Below are positions 20,944 through 32,284 of a DNA stretch of 64,000 nucleotides, one piece after another. The DNA is from Lenzites betulinus (lineage: Eukaryota; Basidiomycota; Agaricomycetes; Polyporales; Polyporaceae): the NCBI GenBank assembly GCA_022264855.1, contig JABYQU010000049.1, positions 62,001-126,000 on the forward strand, written 5' to 3'. The first letter of the stretch is position 1. Every line of letters begins with the position of its first letter. The notes below the pieces were generated by a model. The model did no database searches, was not told the origin of the DNA, and was given only the letters and a program-made list of their open reading frames with translations. Position numbers and translations under genes: made by a program.

Positions 20944-23900
20944 TTAGGCCAGTTTCTTGGCCCGCTTATATCCTTCTAGGAGCTCCCGGGCATGAGGCAG
21001 CAGCATGTCTTCCGGTTCCCATGTATTTTTGGCACTGGAGTATCCTTTCCACTTGATTCGGTAACTGATTCCGCCTCGTTGCTTCTTGTGTCCCACGATG
21101 GCCTCAACTTCGTATTCTTCTTGATCGTCGATCAGATCAGGTGGGGGCGCGTGTAGTTGGGGCCGTGTGTGTCGTTTTCCTTATAAGGGGTGAGGAAACT
21201 TGCGTGGAACACGGGGTGGATCTTCCATGTTTCAGGTAGCTTGAGACGGTAATTGAGGGTGCTGATGACTTCGAGGATTTCAAATGGTCCTTCTCGTTTG
21301 GGCGCAAGCTTCCTGGTGGTGTATGACAGTTTCAAATTCTTGCCTTCGAGCCAGACTTTCTGCCCTTCCTTGAAGGGGATGAACTTTCCCATAATGCGGT
21401 CCCTCATTATTTGCCGGGCTAGCTCATGTGCCGCTAGCGCTTCGTCACGTGCCTTTTGCAGGTTGGTTAGGCGGTCTTGTACCAGGGGGACATTGGTCCT
21501 TGGGTAGGCAATAGGGATCAAGGACGGGTTGTATCCCATCATGAGGTAGAAGGGAGAGGCGTTTCTGGCTGCATGGGCTCGTTGATTGTGCGCTACTTCT
21601 GCGTCGATCAGGTGTCTTGACCAGGTGTCTGGTTGTCCTGTGCAGAAGATCCGGAGATAGACTTCAAGTTCCTGATTGGCTCGTTCCGTTTGTCCGTCGT
21701 TCTGTGGGTGATACGCGGTGCTGAGAGACAGTGTGATCTTCAGGAGTCTTCCTAGTTCCTTGGTGACGTGTGATGTGAATTGTGGTCCTCTGTCGGAGAT
21801 GATCTTTTCTGGAAGGCCAAAACGTCGGTATACGGTTTGGTACATGAGCGCGGCTGTTCCGATGGCGTCAATGGTCTTGTTGCATGGTGTAAGGATTACC
21901 CCCTTTGTAAGGCCGTGGTCTACCATGACCATGATTGAGTGAACACCATCAGATGTCGGTAGATCGGTGATGTAGTCGACAGAGACTTGCTGGAAGGGTT
22001 GTGTGACGCCGTCAGCCGAGATGGGGTTCAGCGGTGGTGTGGTGGGATGTGTATTGATCTTGTTTTGCTGGCATTCCGCGCACCCTTCCACGTAGCGAGA
22101 CACCATAGTGTGCATTCCTGGCCACCAGTAGTCGCGTCGTAGGAGTTCTAGTGTTTTGAAGTGTCCGGGGTGTCCCATTGCCGGGGTGTCATGGTAGCGT
22201 TGGATTAGGTCTCTCCGAAGTTGTTCATCAGCGGGGACGTAGCATCTGTTCTTGAAGAATACCATTCCGTCCCGTTCTTCCCAATCCGATAGTGCAGATT
22301 TGATGGGGGGAAGTGTTCTGGTCTTCAGCGCCATGTGTATTGCTTGGAATGTCTGGTCTTTGATGACGAACTCCTGAAGCGTGTTTGCAGTTCGGAGTCA
22401 ATCATCCTGACGAAGAGATGTTCGGGTAGGAGGACACGGTCATTATTGTTGTTCTTCTTATCATGGCCAAGGTCGTGTCGTCTGGACAGGGTGTCGGATT
22501 GGATCATGTCTTTTCCTGGGACATGGTGTAACTGGATGTCGAATTCTGATAGGAAGAGTAGCCATCTTGCTTGTCGTCGGTTCAGCCAGTGGGCATCACG
22601 GTAGTAGGTCAGGTTCTTGTGGTCAGAAAGGACTTGTACTGGGTGAGGTGCTCCGAGGAGGTAGTGGCGCCATTCTTGTAGAGATCGGATTATCCCTAGG
22701 AGTTCTTTGTCATAGATCTCGTAGTTTTGTTCTGCTTCGTTGAATCCTTTGGACAGGTATGCGCATGGGTGGAGGTCGCCATTTTCGTCTCGTTGTCGGA
22801 GAACAGCTCCTGATGCAAAGTCCGATGCGTCTGATTCAATGAAGAATGGTTTGGAGGTGTCAGGCATTAGCAGGACGGGTGCTGTGGTGAATCTGTTCTT
22901 CAGGGTGTCAAAGGCTTGCTGACAGGCTGGTGTCCATTCCCACTTGGTGTTCTTTCGGGTTAGGTTGTTCAGCGGTTTTGCAATATCCGAAAAGTGATCG
23001 ATAAAACACCTGTAGAAGTTGCCAAAGCCCAAGAACGACCGTACCCCTTTGACGTCAGTGGGTTCTTTCCAGTCCTGGATGCCTTTCAGCTTGATAGGGT
23101 CCATGGCTACCTGATTTTCCCGGATGATCATCCCAAGATATTCCACTTCTGGTGCGTCGAAAGTGCATTTCTCCAGCTTCAAGAACAGGTCGTTTTCTTG
23201 TAGCCTTTGCAGCACCCTTCGTGTCCGTTCTTCGTGTGTCTTCTGGTCTTTCGAAAAGATGAGGATATTGTCCATGTAGATCACAAGCCATCCTTCGTCG
23301 ATCATGTCTTTGAATAGGGCGTTCATCATTGCCTGAAAGGTTCCTGGGGAATTGCATAGTCCGAAGAACATGACCATGGGTTCGAACAGTCCACGGTGGG
23401 TCTTGAAAGCTGCTTTCCATTGATCACCATCCTTGATTCGCACGTTGTTGTAGCCTGATCGCAGGTCTAGTTTGGAGAAGACCTTGGCACCTTGCAACTT
23501 GTCAACCAGTTCGGCTACTAGCGGGAGCGGGTATGTATTCTTGATGGTTCCTTCGTTGAGGTAGCGGTAGTCTTGACATGGCTGTAAAGATCCATCCTTT
23601 TTGCCAACAAAGAATAGTGGTGATGCCATTGGGGATTTGGATTCGCGAATATAGCCTTTCTTTAGGTTTTCATCGATGAATTCGTCGGCTGCTTGTTGTT
23701 CCTGTGGAGACAGCCGATATGGTTTGAAATCCTTAGGCACGAAATCCGGTTTCAGTTCAATGGCATGGTCCCAGGGTCTTGAGGATGGGAATCGTTCCGC
23801 CGCTTTCTTCTCAAATACCGATGCAAATTCTTGGTATGCTTCGGGTAGGATCTTCTGGTTATTCCCGGATGCTTGTTGTGCAAGCGCCATAGCTGGGTTG

Positions 23901-24757
23901 ATCTTGGCCCGTATCCTGAGATTCATAGAGTAGATGAAGCTTGTTCCTTCCGGTGCTCGATAGATTCGTCCTATTCGCGGGCGGGGACGGACTCGCTGGT
24001 CTTGTTCTTCTTGAGGGTCTTCTGTGGTGAGTTTGTCTCCTAGCTTCAGGTAGTCCCCGTGGTGCTCAATGGTCTTGTCCAGGTACGCTAGTATCAGATT
24101 ATCAGTGCATTGTTCTTGGTGCTCGTCGTTTGGCGTGGGTAATTCCGCAAAGGGCGCTTTCATAGTGTCCTGTTGTGCAATGGTACTGCCTTCTTCCGAC
24201 TGTTGGCGCATATTGTCTTCAGGAATATCTTCTATGGTTGTCTTCCGCATGATTCATCCTGTGAAGTGGTTCTGTTCTGGGAACCAAAGCTGTCGCAAAC
24301 GTTCAGAGAGTTGTAGATTCACTTTTGCTGGGTCAATGTGAAGGGAGCCTCGGGTGAAGTCAATTTCGGCATTGACCCTTTGTAGCCAAGGAAGCCCTAA
24401 GATGATCTTCTCCTTTCCTAGAGAGGTGACAAGCATGCGGACAAGATGTCGATGTCCTCCAGCTTCGATTTCTAGGACTGAACAGTTTTTGATTGTCCCT
24501 TGCTTGTTTGGGGTTCCATCGGCGTTGAGGGCTCGTATAGGGACCTTGAGGGGTTGTATCGGCAGTTTCTTTTCTAGGACATATCGATAGTCCACAAAGG
24601 AGTCTTGTGCTCCCGTGTCGATAAGGGCTTGGGTTTCGACGATTCGGTCCGTGATTATGGCCAGCAGTATCCTCATGGATTGCTTGGTGGTGTCTGCCAT
24701 AATTACAGCACGGACCTGCGTGCGTGGTTTTGACGTCGCTTCGGACCACGTTCTCAA
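20944..24757 (-). pseudogene. Chromovirus pol: prot, RT, RNase H, integrase, chromodomain (broken)
   Basis: Protease: ALIDTGAQDSFVD (ORF 24757-24254, entered from gag by a -1 shift near GGTTTTTGA; its first codon is TTG). An in-frame TGA at 24254-24256 separates it from RT (24250-22325). [14 protein letters not shown], then YMDNILIF where YMDD is expected. RNase [34 protein letters not shown] frameshift near 22370 leads to integrase (ORF 22334-21132) with the HHCC finger ([10 protein letters not shown]), DDE residues in [17 protein letters not shown] and [11 protein letters not shown], and a GPF module. A lost base near 21140 puts the chromodomain (EYEVEAIVGHKKQRG ... WKGY ... NTWEPEDML) in another frame, ending at 20944. 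Chromodomain integrases target heterochromatin; that is family knowledge. Confidence 0.92.
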
Positions 24758-25998
24758 AAACCCTCCTCCAGGATGTCCTTCACCATCGAGTCCCTCTCAA
24801 CTGGGTTGGTAACTCCTCTGAGTGCAGTGCAAATTCTGGCTGTTGTGACAGTGCGAGTGTTCCCGTCTTTGTCGTCCTCTTCTTCGGCTTCTTCCTCGGT
24901 TTCGGTCATCCGCATCTTGCGTGCTGGCTGCTTCCCTTTGTTCTTCCTGGTTGGGCAGTGGCGAGAGAGATGTCCAATTTCGTGACAGGTGAAGCATCGT
25001 CCTTCCTTGTAGTGTCGGTCTCTTTCTTCGGTAGTCATGCGATCGACATCCATGGCATCAGGGTCCTTCTCCTTGTGGCTCGAGTAGCGCTTTGGGAAGA
25101 ATACTGGCTTCTTCGTTGAGTTCTTGTCGTAGGCTTGGCCTAGTCACCATTGCTGTTCAAGGCGGGCTGCTTAGGAGTAGAGCGTGTTGGTGGTCGTTGG
25201 CATGGTAGCCAATGCAAACATCTTTTCTCTCAAGGGTTTGTTCAGCCCTTGATAGAAAAAGTCGGCAATGACGTTGAAGTCGTTGATTCTGCATCGACTG
25301 ATGACATTCTTGAACTCGAGAATGTATTCTTCCGCTGTCTTCTTGCCCTGATTGAGGTTCCGTAGCAGGACTCTGGCGCTGGCGGCCATATCGACGTCTT
25401 GGAACGAAGCTTTGAGTGCTTCCTTGAAGGCATTCCAAGTGCCATAGTTGACGGGATTCTGAGCTTCTGCGTTGGTGATGAAGTCGCTGGCCCATTGTCC
25501 TGCCGTTCCTTCGTTCATCAGCATGAGAGCGAATGTTATTTTCTTCTCGTCGGTGTTGAACTTGGTTTCATAGAACTTGAAGTAGAGAGCGCATTTCTGG
25601 GTCCATCCGATGAGCTCTTCTCGTTTGCCATCAAAGGTCGGCGGCATTTTGAGCTTGACTTCGTCTGCCATTCTTTCTGTGATTCTGGGTTGCGGTCGGG
25701 GCTCTTCGTGGATATGGATAGTGGCTACTGCTTCTGTCAATGCAGGAAGTTCTCCAGTGGTTCGTGGGGTGGGGGTGTCGAAGCTATGCTGAGATTGCTC
25801 TGATTCACTCTCCGAGTTCTCGGGTTCTGGTTCTCTTGGGACAGGGTCTTCCTGTGCGATCTGGTCAAGTGGGGTCGGGTTCGGTGTGACTCTTAGTCTC
25901 GGGGCTTCTCTTCCGGTGAAGCGATAGTATCGTTCGTCGTAGTTGGGGTTCTCTGTTCGGAGTTCGTCGACAGTTACGTCTGTTCGTTCTTGGTTCAC
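24754..25998 (-). pseudogene. Chromovirus gag (two nonsense codons)
   Basis: One frame of about 415 codons covers the capsid-like region (MPPTFDGKREELIGWTQKCA, ... FKEALKASFQDVD ... AEEYILEFKNVI) and a CCHC knuckle (CFTCHEIGHLSRHC near 25000). It is broken by TAA at 25171-25173 and by TGA near 25138, both readable as CAA and CGA with a C-to-T change. No ATG opens the frame at 25998; that codon is GTG and the open frame extends upstream, so the original start is unclear. It ends at the -1 overlap with protease. Confidence 0.85.
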
Positions 25999-26224
25999 GT
26001 ATTTCCACTTGTCGTCTCCTACTGGGTAGACTAGGCGTCCTTCGTGGTAGATTAACCCGGTGCTAGGGTTAAAGGACCAGTCTTCCGATTCGTTCGGGAC
26101 TGGTTCCGTGTCGATTCGTCGGGTTACCGCTCCCTTTTCAGCAGCGGTTCAGGTTCAGGTTCGTCGGGTTTCAGCTGGTTGTCTAGATCTTGGTAGATCG
26201 ACGGGTGGGGAGAGCTTGACCTTA

Positions 26225-26589
26225 TGTTAAGACGATGCCCAGTGGTTCGCTTGTAAGGCTTTCAGCACAGGGACTTAGACGCTTCACACAGAGGGATCGA
26301 GGTTCAGAGGGGAGGTTCGAAGGGCGATAGATAACCAGGTCGAGCTGAGGTTCTTCCTCAGCTCTCCTACTCGTATATATACATGTGAGACACTCTGTAA
26401 CCATGAGGCACAGCCTGCAGGTAACCACACCGTAGCCATAAGGTACTGAAACGCGTAGCGGAAACACACCGTAGCCATGAGGCACTGAAACACGTATCCA
26501 AAACACAAGGTAACCACGAGGCAGAGTCCGTGACTGATTCCAGACATAACGTGTGACCAACCATTACTGAAGCACGTACGGTTGTAACA
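26225..26589 (-). repeat. 5' LTR of the chromovirus
   Basis: 365 bp, matching the 3' LTR. The sequence just inside (minus strand, TAAGGTCAAGCTCTCC) should hold the primer-binding site, but I cannot assign a tRNA or a self-priming match. Confidence 0.9.
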
Positions 26590-26594
26590 CAAGC
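26590..26594. repeat. Target duplication of the chromovirus (right copy)
   Basis: CAAGC, matching 19235-19239. Confidence 0.85.
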
Positions 26595-27946
26595 TGCTGA
26601 GACTATACTAGCACAACAAAGATAAATAAGCAAGGTAGCTAGTAACTTGAAGAATACTGGTGTAATGAGATATGAGCAAAAACAGAAAATGTGCATGTGA
26701 AGCATAGTACATGTATCACATTTTTGTCCTGGGTTTGATAATTGATTGTAATTAATTGTAAGGTCTACAAAATGTGATTACAATCAGCATAATCCTTGCA
26801 ACTTTGTAATTTATTACAATCCCACTATATGGGGATTGAGCTCCTTACAAGACTAAAATAAGAGAGTTGGAAGCCACATGATAATTCCAGTATAATGCAA
26901 TGGATATAGGTATTCTAACTTTCAGAATCATGATAACGCTTCTTTCTGGGGACAGTGCCAATATTATATACATTTTTTGTGGGGTGGAGATGTCAATCTT
27001 GTATATTCAACTAGCTAGGGTACATGAAGAATGATTACAGGTTTGCTCCTTGGAGCCCAACCATAAGATAATAAAGGACAGCCTGCATGAAGCCAAGTTA
27101 AGATGTTCAATGTTCAGTAGCCACCGGACTGCCCAGACAGTCAGCCTCATTTAGCCTAGGTGCAGTTCTGACAGCCAGCAAGCACCCTTGACCCAAGTAA
27201 AAAGACACAGAGTCATCAGTATACAAGTAAGAGCACAGTTCAATAGCAAAGACAGCTTGAGATAGAATGTGGGAGCACCATGTCAAAGAGCATGGCAGAG
27301 CCCAAAGTCCAGAGAGCCTGAGCTAAGCCACAGACACGGAGAGCCATACAGACCAGTTGCAGCCCTAGATGCAAAGAGACATCTAGACAAGTCTGAGTTG
27401 TAGCCCCAGATGAAGAGAGCTATGTAGGGAGTCATGACAACAGAAAAGGTCATGGTGGGGAACTTGTGTTGATGTCACAAGAAGTGCAAAGATTAATGTA
27501 CCAGCTTTCACACTCCAATGAGGTACTATACAGCACCACACATAACTGTTAGACCAGCAGGACATAATTGAGCACACAACTTGGAAGAGCTTGTGAGGAC
27601 ACCGCAAGATTACACAGAGACTGGAAGGTGGTTGTGTCTTGCTTATAACTCTTTACAAGAGTGTTACAAGGCTCACAATGATCACCCTCTGATGTAAGCA
27701 ATCATAAGCTTAGGTAATTATTAGCGAGCTTATAACTTAATTTCCAAGGATTACATTGGACTACAACAGTGCGAATTATTATGCCCCTCATGATATCCGC
27801 GCCATGTTTGTGATGTGCAGGTTCTACAATAAGATCAGCATTATGATCTAAGAATGTACATATATACATTATATATTTGTATTTGTTCAGGGTGGGAGTA
27901 ACCTTGTTAAGCAAAGTAACATACAATGCCACTTGTATATTTCCCA
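26595..27946. other. AT-rich gene-free block
   Basis: No supported coding sequence between the chromovirus and the alcohol dehydrogenase stop. Moderately AT-rich with many short CAGAG/GAGAG tracts around 27100-27650. Confidence 0.5.
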
Positions 27947-29648
27947 TTACAATGACGGATCAAAAAGGATCTTTCCGCACTGTCCCTTATCAAACAGCTT
28001 GTATACCTCCACAGCCTGGTCAAACCCAACAATCTTGTCGATCAAGCTTGCTTCCGCGCCCACACCACCAAAGACATCCTGCCGCTTGAGCAGAATCTCC
28101 AGCGCGATCGGGAACATTGCACGGACAGGACATCGACCAAAATCGAACGACACATTCTTGTTGTACACGTCACGGCCCGTGAACGGCAGGGGCGGCTCCT
28201 GGTGCACTCCGACGGAGCTGATGATCCCAAATGGGCGCACGATGTCGTACGCCAGTGTGAGCGCGCTGCTGTTCCCGACAACCTGACAATGTGTTATAAG
28301 TCAGTATCAAAACATGCACGAATTGCTGCACGAAACTCACTTCGAGTACGGCATTGCATCCCGCGCCGTCTGTCCACTCCCGCACAAGGTTCTTGCCCTC
28401 TTCCACGGAGGCTACGGCAAACCGGCCATTCCCCTTCCCGGACGGCTCGATAGCGTCGTAGACTGCTTGAACCTTGCTTCTACGCGCTTCGAGCGGGTCG
28501 ATAGCGATGACCTGATACACGAGGCCTTGGCTCGCTTCGAGGCCAGCGAGGATGTCGAGCAGACTGACGGTTGCACACTAACATATGCGTCAGCAAAGCG
28601 AAAATACAGAGGGGAGCATGGCCACTCACCACCCCAACGGGGCCCAGGCCTACCACGCCGATGGTAAGAGCTCGATCGCCCTTCTCCAAGGCAATCGCCG
28701 CCTGTCCCTGCGCCATAGGTCCCCCAGGGACGAAGCCACCGTACGGATACGGTTTGCCAGTAAGCATCGGTGCGATCTTCGGGTGCTGCAGCGCCTGCAT
28801 CGCCGCAAACACGCCGGTCGGGAGGATGTCCGCCAGCAAGATCAGGGAGCTGTCCGCAAGCTTCGAGAGGTCCCATTTCGGAGTCGCGTCCCCCGGCGCC
28901 TGGAGAGCGCTGAGGCTGAAGAGCGTCCCGCCCGCTTTCGGAATGCGTATGTACTGCGCCTGTCCTCCGGGCAGAGTCAGAATTCCGAACAGACACGAAT
29001 GGATGCATCGGCAGGTAAAGCCGATGCGGCAGAAGCTGTGAAAGCCGGCGTCATCAGCGGTGCAGGTATGGAGTCCTATAAGCACTCACTGACACTCGCC
29101 GCACGAGACCGTGAAGGGCGAGACAACCTTGTCTCCGATGCGGAGGGTCGAGTACAGCTGCGGTCTTCCTGCGGCCTCGGTGTGAAAACTCTGCCCGAGG
29201 GCGACCACTTCGCCTACGACCTCGTGGCCGCAAGTCAGGCTGTGAAGCACTGCGTTTAGCGGTACGATCTTACACATTCGACGAACGGGGTACGAACTCG
29301 CTGTCGACATCTTCATGACCGCGGTAGATGTGCAAGTCGCTGCCACACAGTCCTGCGAGCTATGAATTGAGAAAACGATATCAGGCTCTGCGCCTCTGGC
29401 ACTGGCGGCCCGAAATGTATGTCAGAAAGCCTCACCGTTACTTTGACAATAGCATCGTCGGGGTCAACAATCCTAGATCGCGCAGAGATTAAATAGCGTT
29501 AGCGTACACCCAGCGGCGTCAAACAAACAGCGACCCACTGTGGAATCGGGACATCCTCGACGCGGATGTCGTACGCGGGCGGGTACCAGCGGACCGCGCG
29601 CTGCGTGCCCGCCAAACCGAGCACCGCGTTGTCTACCTTCCCATTCAT
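27947..29648 (-). CDS. Zinc-dependent alcohol dehydrogenase family protein
   Basis: This is a medium-chain dehydrogenase that would oxidise or reduce an alcohol/aldehyde with NAD(P) and zinc in the cytosol; the substrate is not evident. The product starts MNGKVDNAVLGLAG at 29648. The catalytic-zinc region is GLCGSDLHIYRGHE, followed by CGHEVVGEVVALG. The structural zinc cysteines are in SCGECHFCRIGFTCRC. The nucleotide fold has VGLGPVG split by an intron, then CATVSLLDIL and VIAIDPLEARR. The C-terminus ends KGQCGKILFDPSL. At least six short introns are needed (for example the phase-2 donor GTAAGA after SSN and the GTGAGT donor after LGPVG). Overall layout resembles the glutathione-independent formaldehyde dehydrogenase/threonine dehydrogenase branch, but this is not proven. 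Confidence 0.85.
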
Positions 29649-29738
29649 AATCGCTTAGTTCCCGATTTCGAGCTTGACTGATGGCGGTCTTGAGCAGAGC
29701 GTTCTCGCGAAGCTTGTCCTCGATGACTTTCTGACTCC

Positions 29739-29746
29739 TCGAAGGA
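29739..29746. repeat. Target site duplication of element C (left copy)
   Basis: TCGAAGGA, repeated exactly at 31865-31872. Confidence 0.85.
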
Positions 29747-31864
29747 CACCTGGACCTCACCTGAAAGCAAGCTAGTTAGCTTGGTATAGGGGGGGGTCTA
29801 TGCCAGGCTAATTAGCATGGATCCTCGCTTTATCTGCGGGGTGCAATAAAGGCCCAATAAATATTTGTTAGCTAAGCTAAGGAGCTCTGGATCAAGACTC
29901 ACCGGTTACGTCGGTGCCCTGTGCCGGTGCCCCTGGCGCCCGACGTGCCACGTGTGCCACTCCCGCCGACAAGCGCTGCGCCGCGCACTCCCCGCCCAAC
30001 AGGCGCCACAGCGTCCGGGGCATCGGCAACGTCGTCGCTGATGGCGCCGCCTCGTAGCGCCCGCGCGCCCTCCCGCACCGACGCTTCCGTATATGGTATG
30101 TGGCTGCTCATATCTCAACCTCCCCTCCCCGGCACTGCGACGGTACCCGCCCCAATGCACGTATCGTCCTTGTTCTTTTTGTATTATGTGCGCATTATAC
30201 AGGGCTATCTAACGCTTACTTTCCGACAGCAATAGGCAAAATAGCGCAAGAGATATGCACATATGTTTGGAAAATGCGCTGTGAGCAACATAACATAACA
30301 TACACTTAGCGCATAGGTTGAGTTCTAACTATGTAACATGGCAGCCAACGTACTACACGTTCATGGCATTCAAACGAGCCACTAATCATGTTTCTCCGCC
30401 GGATAGAACCTTTGTTATGTTCTCCCCTCCATGGGACTGACATACCTCCACAGCCGATAACATACCGGACTTCCCGGGCTGGCGCGTTTCGATCGGAGCG
30501 TACTACGCACATTTATACAGTATATAGAGTATCTATACCAGTTATCAGGGCCCCGCCGCCAGTATAAGTAGTAGAAACATATGTTGGTACTAGGACATAT
30601 GTTTTAGACAGTGTTTACGACATAGCGTGTGCGCAACATATCGCATTCTCTCTTTGTAACCACCGGTGTGTAGCCCCATACTGCCCGCACACAACGCATC
30701 TTGTTGCGTGCTTATACGGTAAGTACAGGGTATGTTATGGGGGAAACAGTGCGGGGATGCACAGATTGTGTAGAAGTAACGGTACATTTCTGTGCATATA
30801 GATGCCATGTTCCTCCTCATTCGACGTCCTCCGGGCATATCTCAACGTCTACTTACCGTATAGGCACGCAACAAGGTGCGTTGTGTGCGGGCAGTATGGG
30901 GCTACACACCGGTGGTTGCAAAGAGAGAATGCGATATGTTGCGCACACGCTATGTCGTAAACACTGTCTAAAACATACCCCTTAGTGCCAACATACATTT
31001 CTACTTCTTCTACTGGCGGCGGGATCCTAATAGATTGTATATATACCATATATACTGTATATATGTGTGTAGTATGCTCAGATCAGAACGCGCCAGCCCG
31101 GGGAGTCCGGTATGTTGTGGGCTGTGGAGGTATGTCAGTCCCAAGGAGGGGAGAACATAACAAAGGTTGTACCGGGCATATAAGCATGAATAATAGCTCG
31201 TTAGAAAGCTATAAGCTCATAGTACATGGGAGAGCTGTTAATACTGCCTGAATATGACATACCGTATAGTCTTTTGATATGTTCTGTTGCTCAGAGCAAT
31301 GTTTTCAAACATATGTGTATATCTCTTGCGCTATTTGGTCTATTCCTGTCGGAAAGCAAGCGTTGGATAGCCCCATATAATGCGCACATAATAAAAAAAG
31401 AACGAAGGCGATACGTGCATTGGGGCCAGTACCGCAGCCGTGCCGGGGAGGGGAGGTTGAGATTTGAGCAGCCACCTACCATATACGGAAGCGTCGGTGC
31501 GGGAGGGCGCGCGGGCGCTACGAGGCGGCGCCATCAGCGACGACGTTGCCGATGCCCCGGATGCTGTGGGAGAGGGTGTTGCCGATGGGCCCGATGACCG
31601 GCGCTGATGGGGGGGGAGCGGGCGGGGTGGCGCTTGTCGGCGGGAGTAGCACACGTGGCACGCTGGGCGCCAGGGGCACCGGCACAGGGCACCGACGTAA
31701 CCGGTGCCGGTGAGTCTTGATCCAGAGCTCCTTAGCTTAGCTAACAAATATTTATTGGGCCTTTATTGCACCCCGCAGATAAAGCGAGGATCCATGCTAA
31801 CTAGCCTGGCATAGCCCCCCCCTATACCAAGCTAATTAGCTTGCTTTCAGGTGAGGTCCAGGTG
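29747..31864. mobile_element. Fold-back element C (near-palindromic, hAT-like)
   Basis: A 2118-bp element that is almost one palindrome: arms 29747-about 30724 and about 30847-31864 around a spacer of only about 120 bp. It begins CACCTGGACCTCACCTG and ends with the reverse complement, and is flanked by an exact 8-bp duplication. It lies in the intergenic region between the alcohol dehydrogenase start and the Skt5-like stop. Inside are polyG/polyC tracts and GC-rich stretches near both ends. ORFs on both strands are mirror images and do not resemble a protein. Start CACC, end GGTG and an 8-bp duplication match elements A and B. Confidence 0.85.
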
Positions 31865-31872
31865 TCGAAGGA
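31865..31872. repeat. Target site duplication of element C (right copy)
   Basis: TCGAAGGA, identical to 29739-29746. Confidence 0.85.
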
Positions 31873-32284
31873 TGAGTCGATGATATCGTGTGGCGATCGG
31901 GGCGGGCCGCCGTGCTCCAACGGGCCGGATGAACAGCTTTCGCACATCCCTCGCGGCAAGAGCGAGAAGTGTCCCAGTTGTAGACTCTCGTGACAAAGCG
32001 GCATAGTACAAGTAGTCGGAGTAGTGATAGCGTGATAGATGATGGTCCAAGGGAAGGCGCGCCAGCATGATATAGATACATAAACGCGTCCGGCTGGGGC
32101 GATACGACATATAACGGCCTTGCAAGGTAAGTATCTGATGTTCTACGGTATTGTGAATGCTCAAGCAGCACGATTGATTGATATAAGTCCATATGCAGAT
32201 GATTCAGCGGCCTCCAGTGCTCTCCCCATCCTAGCTGCAGGTATATACAAACCCTTACCTTCAACAACCCCCTCCGACCGCGGC
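31873..32284. other. Intergenic sequence downstream of the Skt5-like gene
   Basis: About 410 bases with no supported gene, probably holding the 3' untranslated region of the Skt5-like gene. Confidence 0.4.

Larger units (their letters stand above)
19240..26589 (-). mobile_element. Complete but inactive Ty3/Gypsy chromovirus
   Basis: A full-length LTR retrotransposon on the minus strand: 5' LTR 26225-26589, gag, protease, reverse transcriptase/RNase H, integrase, chromodomain, extra ORFs, 3' LTR 19240-19603, flanked by CAAGC. The LTRs start TG and end CA, and differ by five substitutions and one indel (about 98.6% identity by eye). Four of the five substitutions are CpG to TpG/CpA. Gag carries two nonsense codons, there is one between protease and RT and one in a downstream ORF, frameshifts lie at the RT/integrase and integrase/chromodomain joints, and the RT active site is YMDN. 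It therefore cannot move on its own. Confidence 0.92.

Noticed and set aside
7989..26594. Shared CAAGC at the element A and chromovirus target sites
   Set aside because: The five-base overlap between GTACAAGC and CAAGC is too short to imply a common target preference.
31340..31747. 135-codon minus-strand ORF in element C
   Set aside because: It lies in a GC-rich inverted arm and its mirror image reads equally well from the other arm; no domain is visible.
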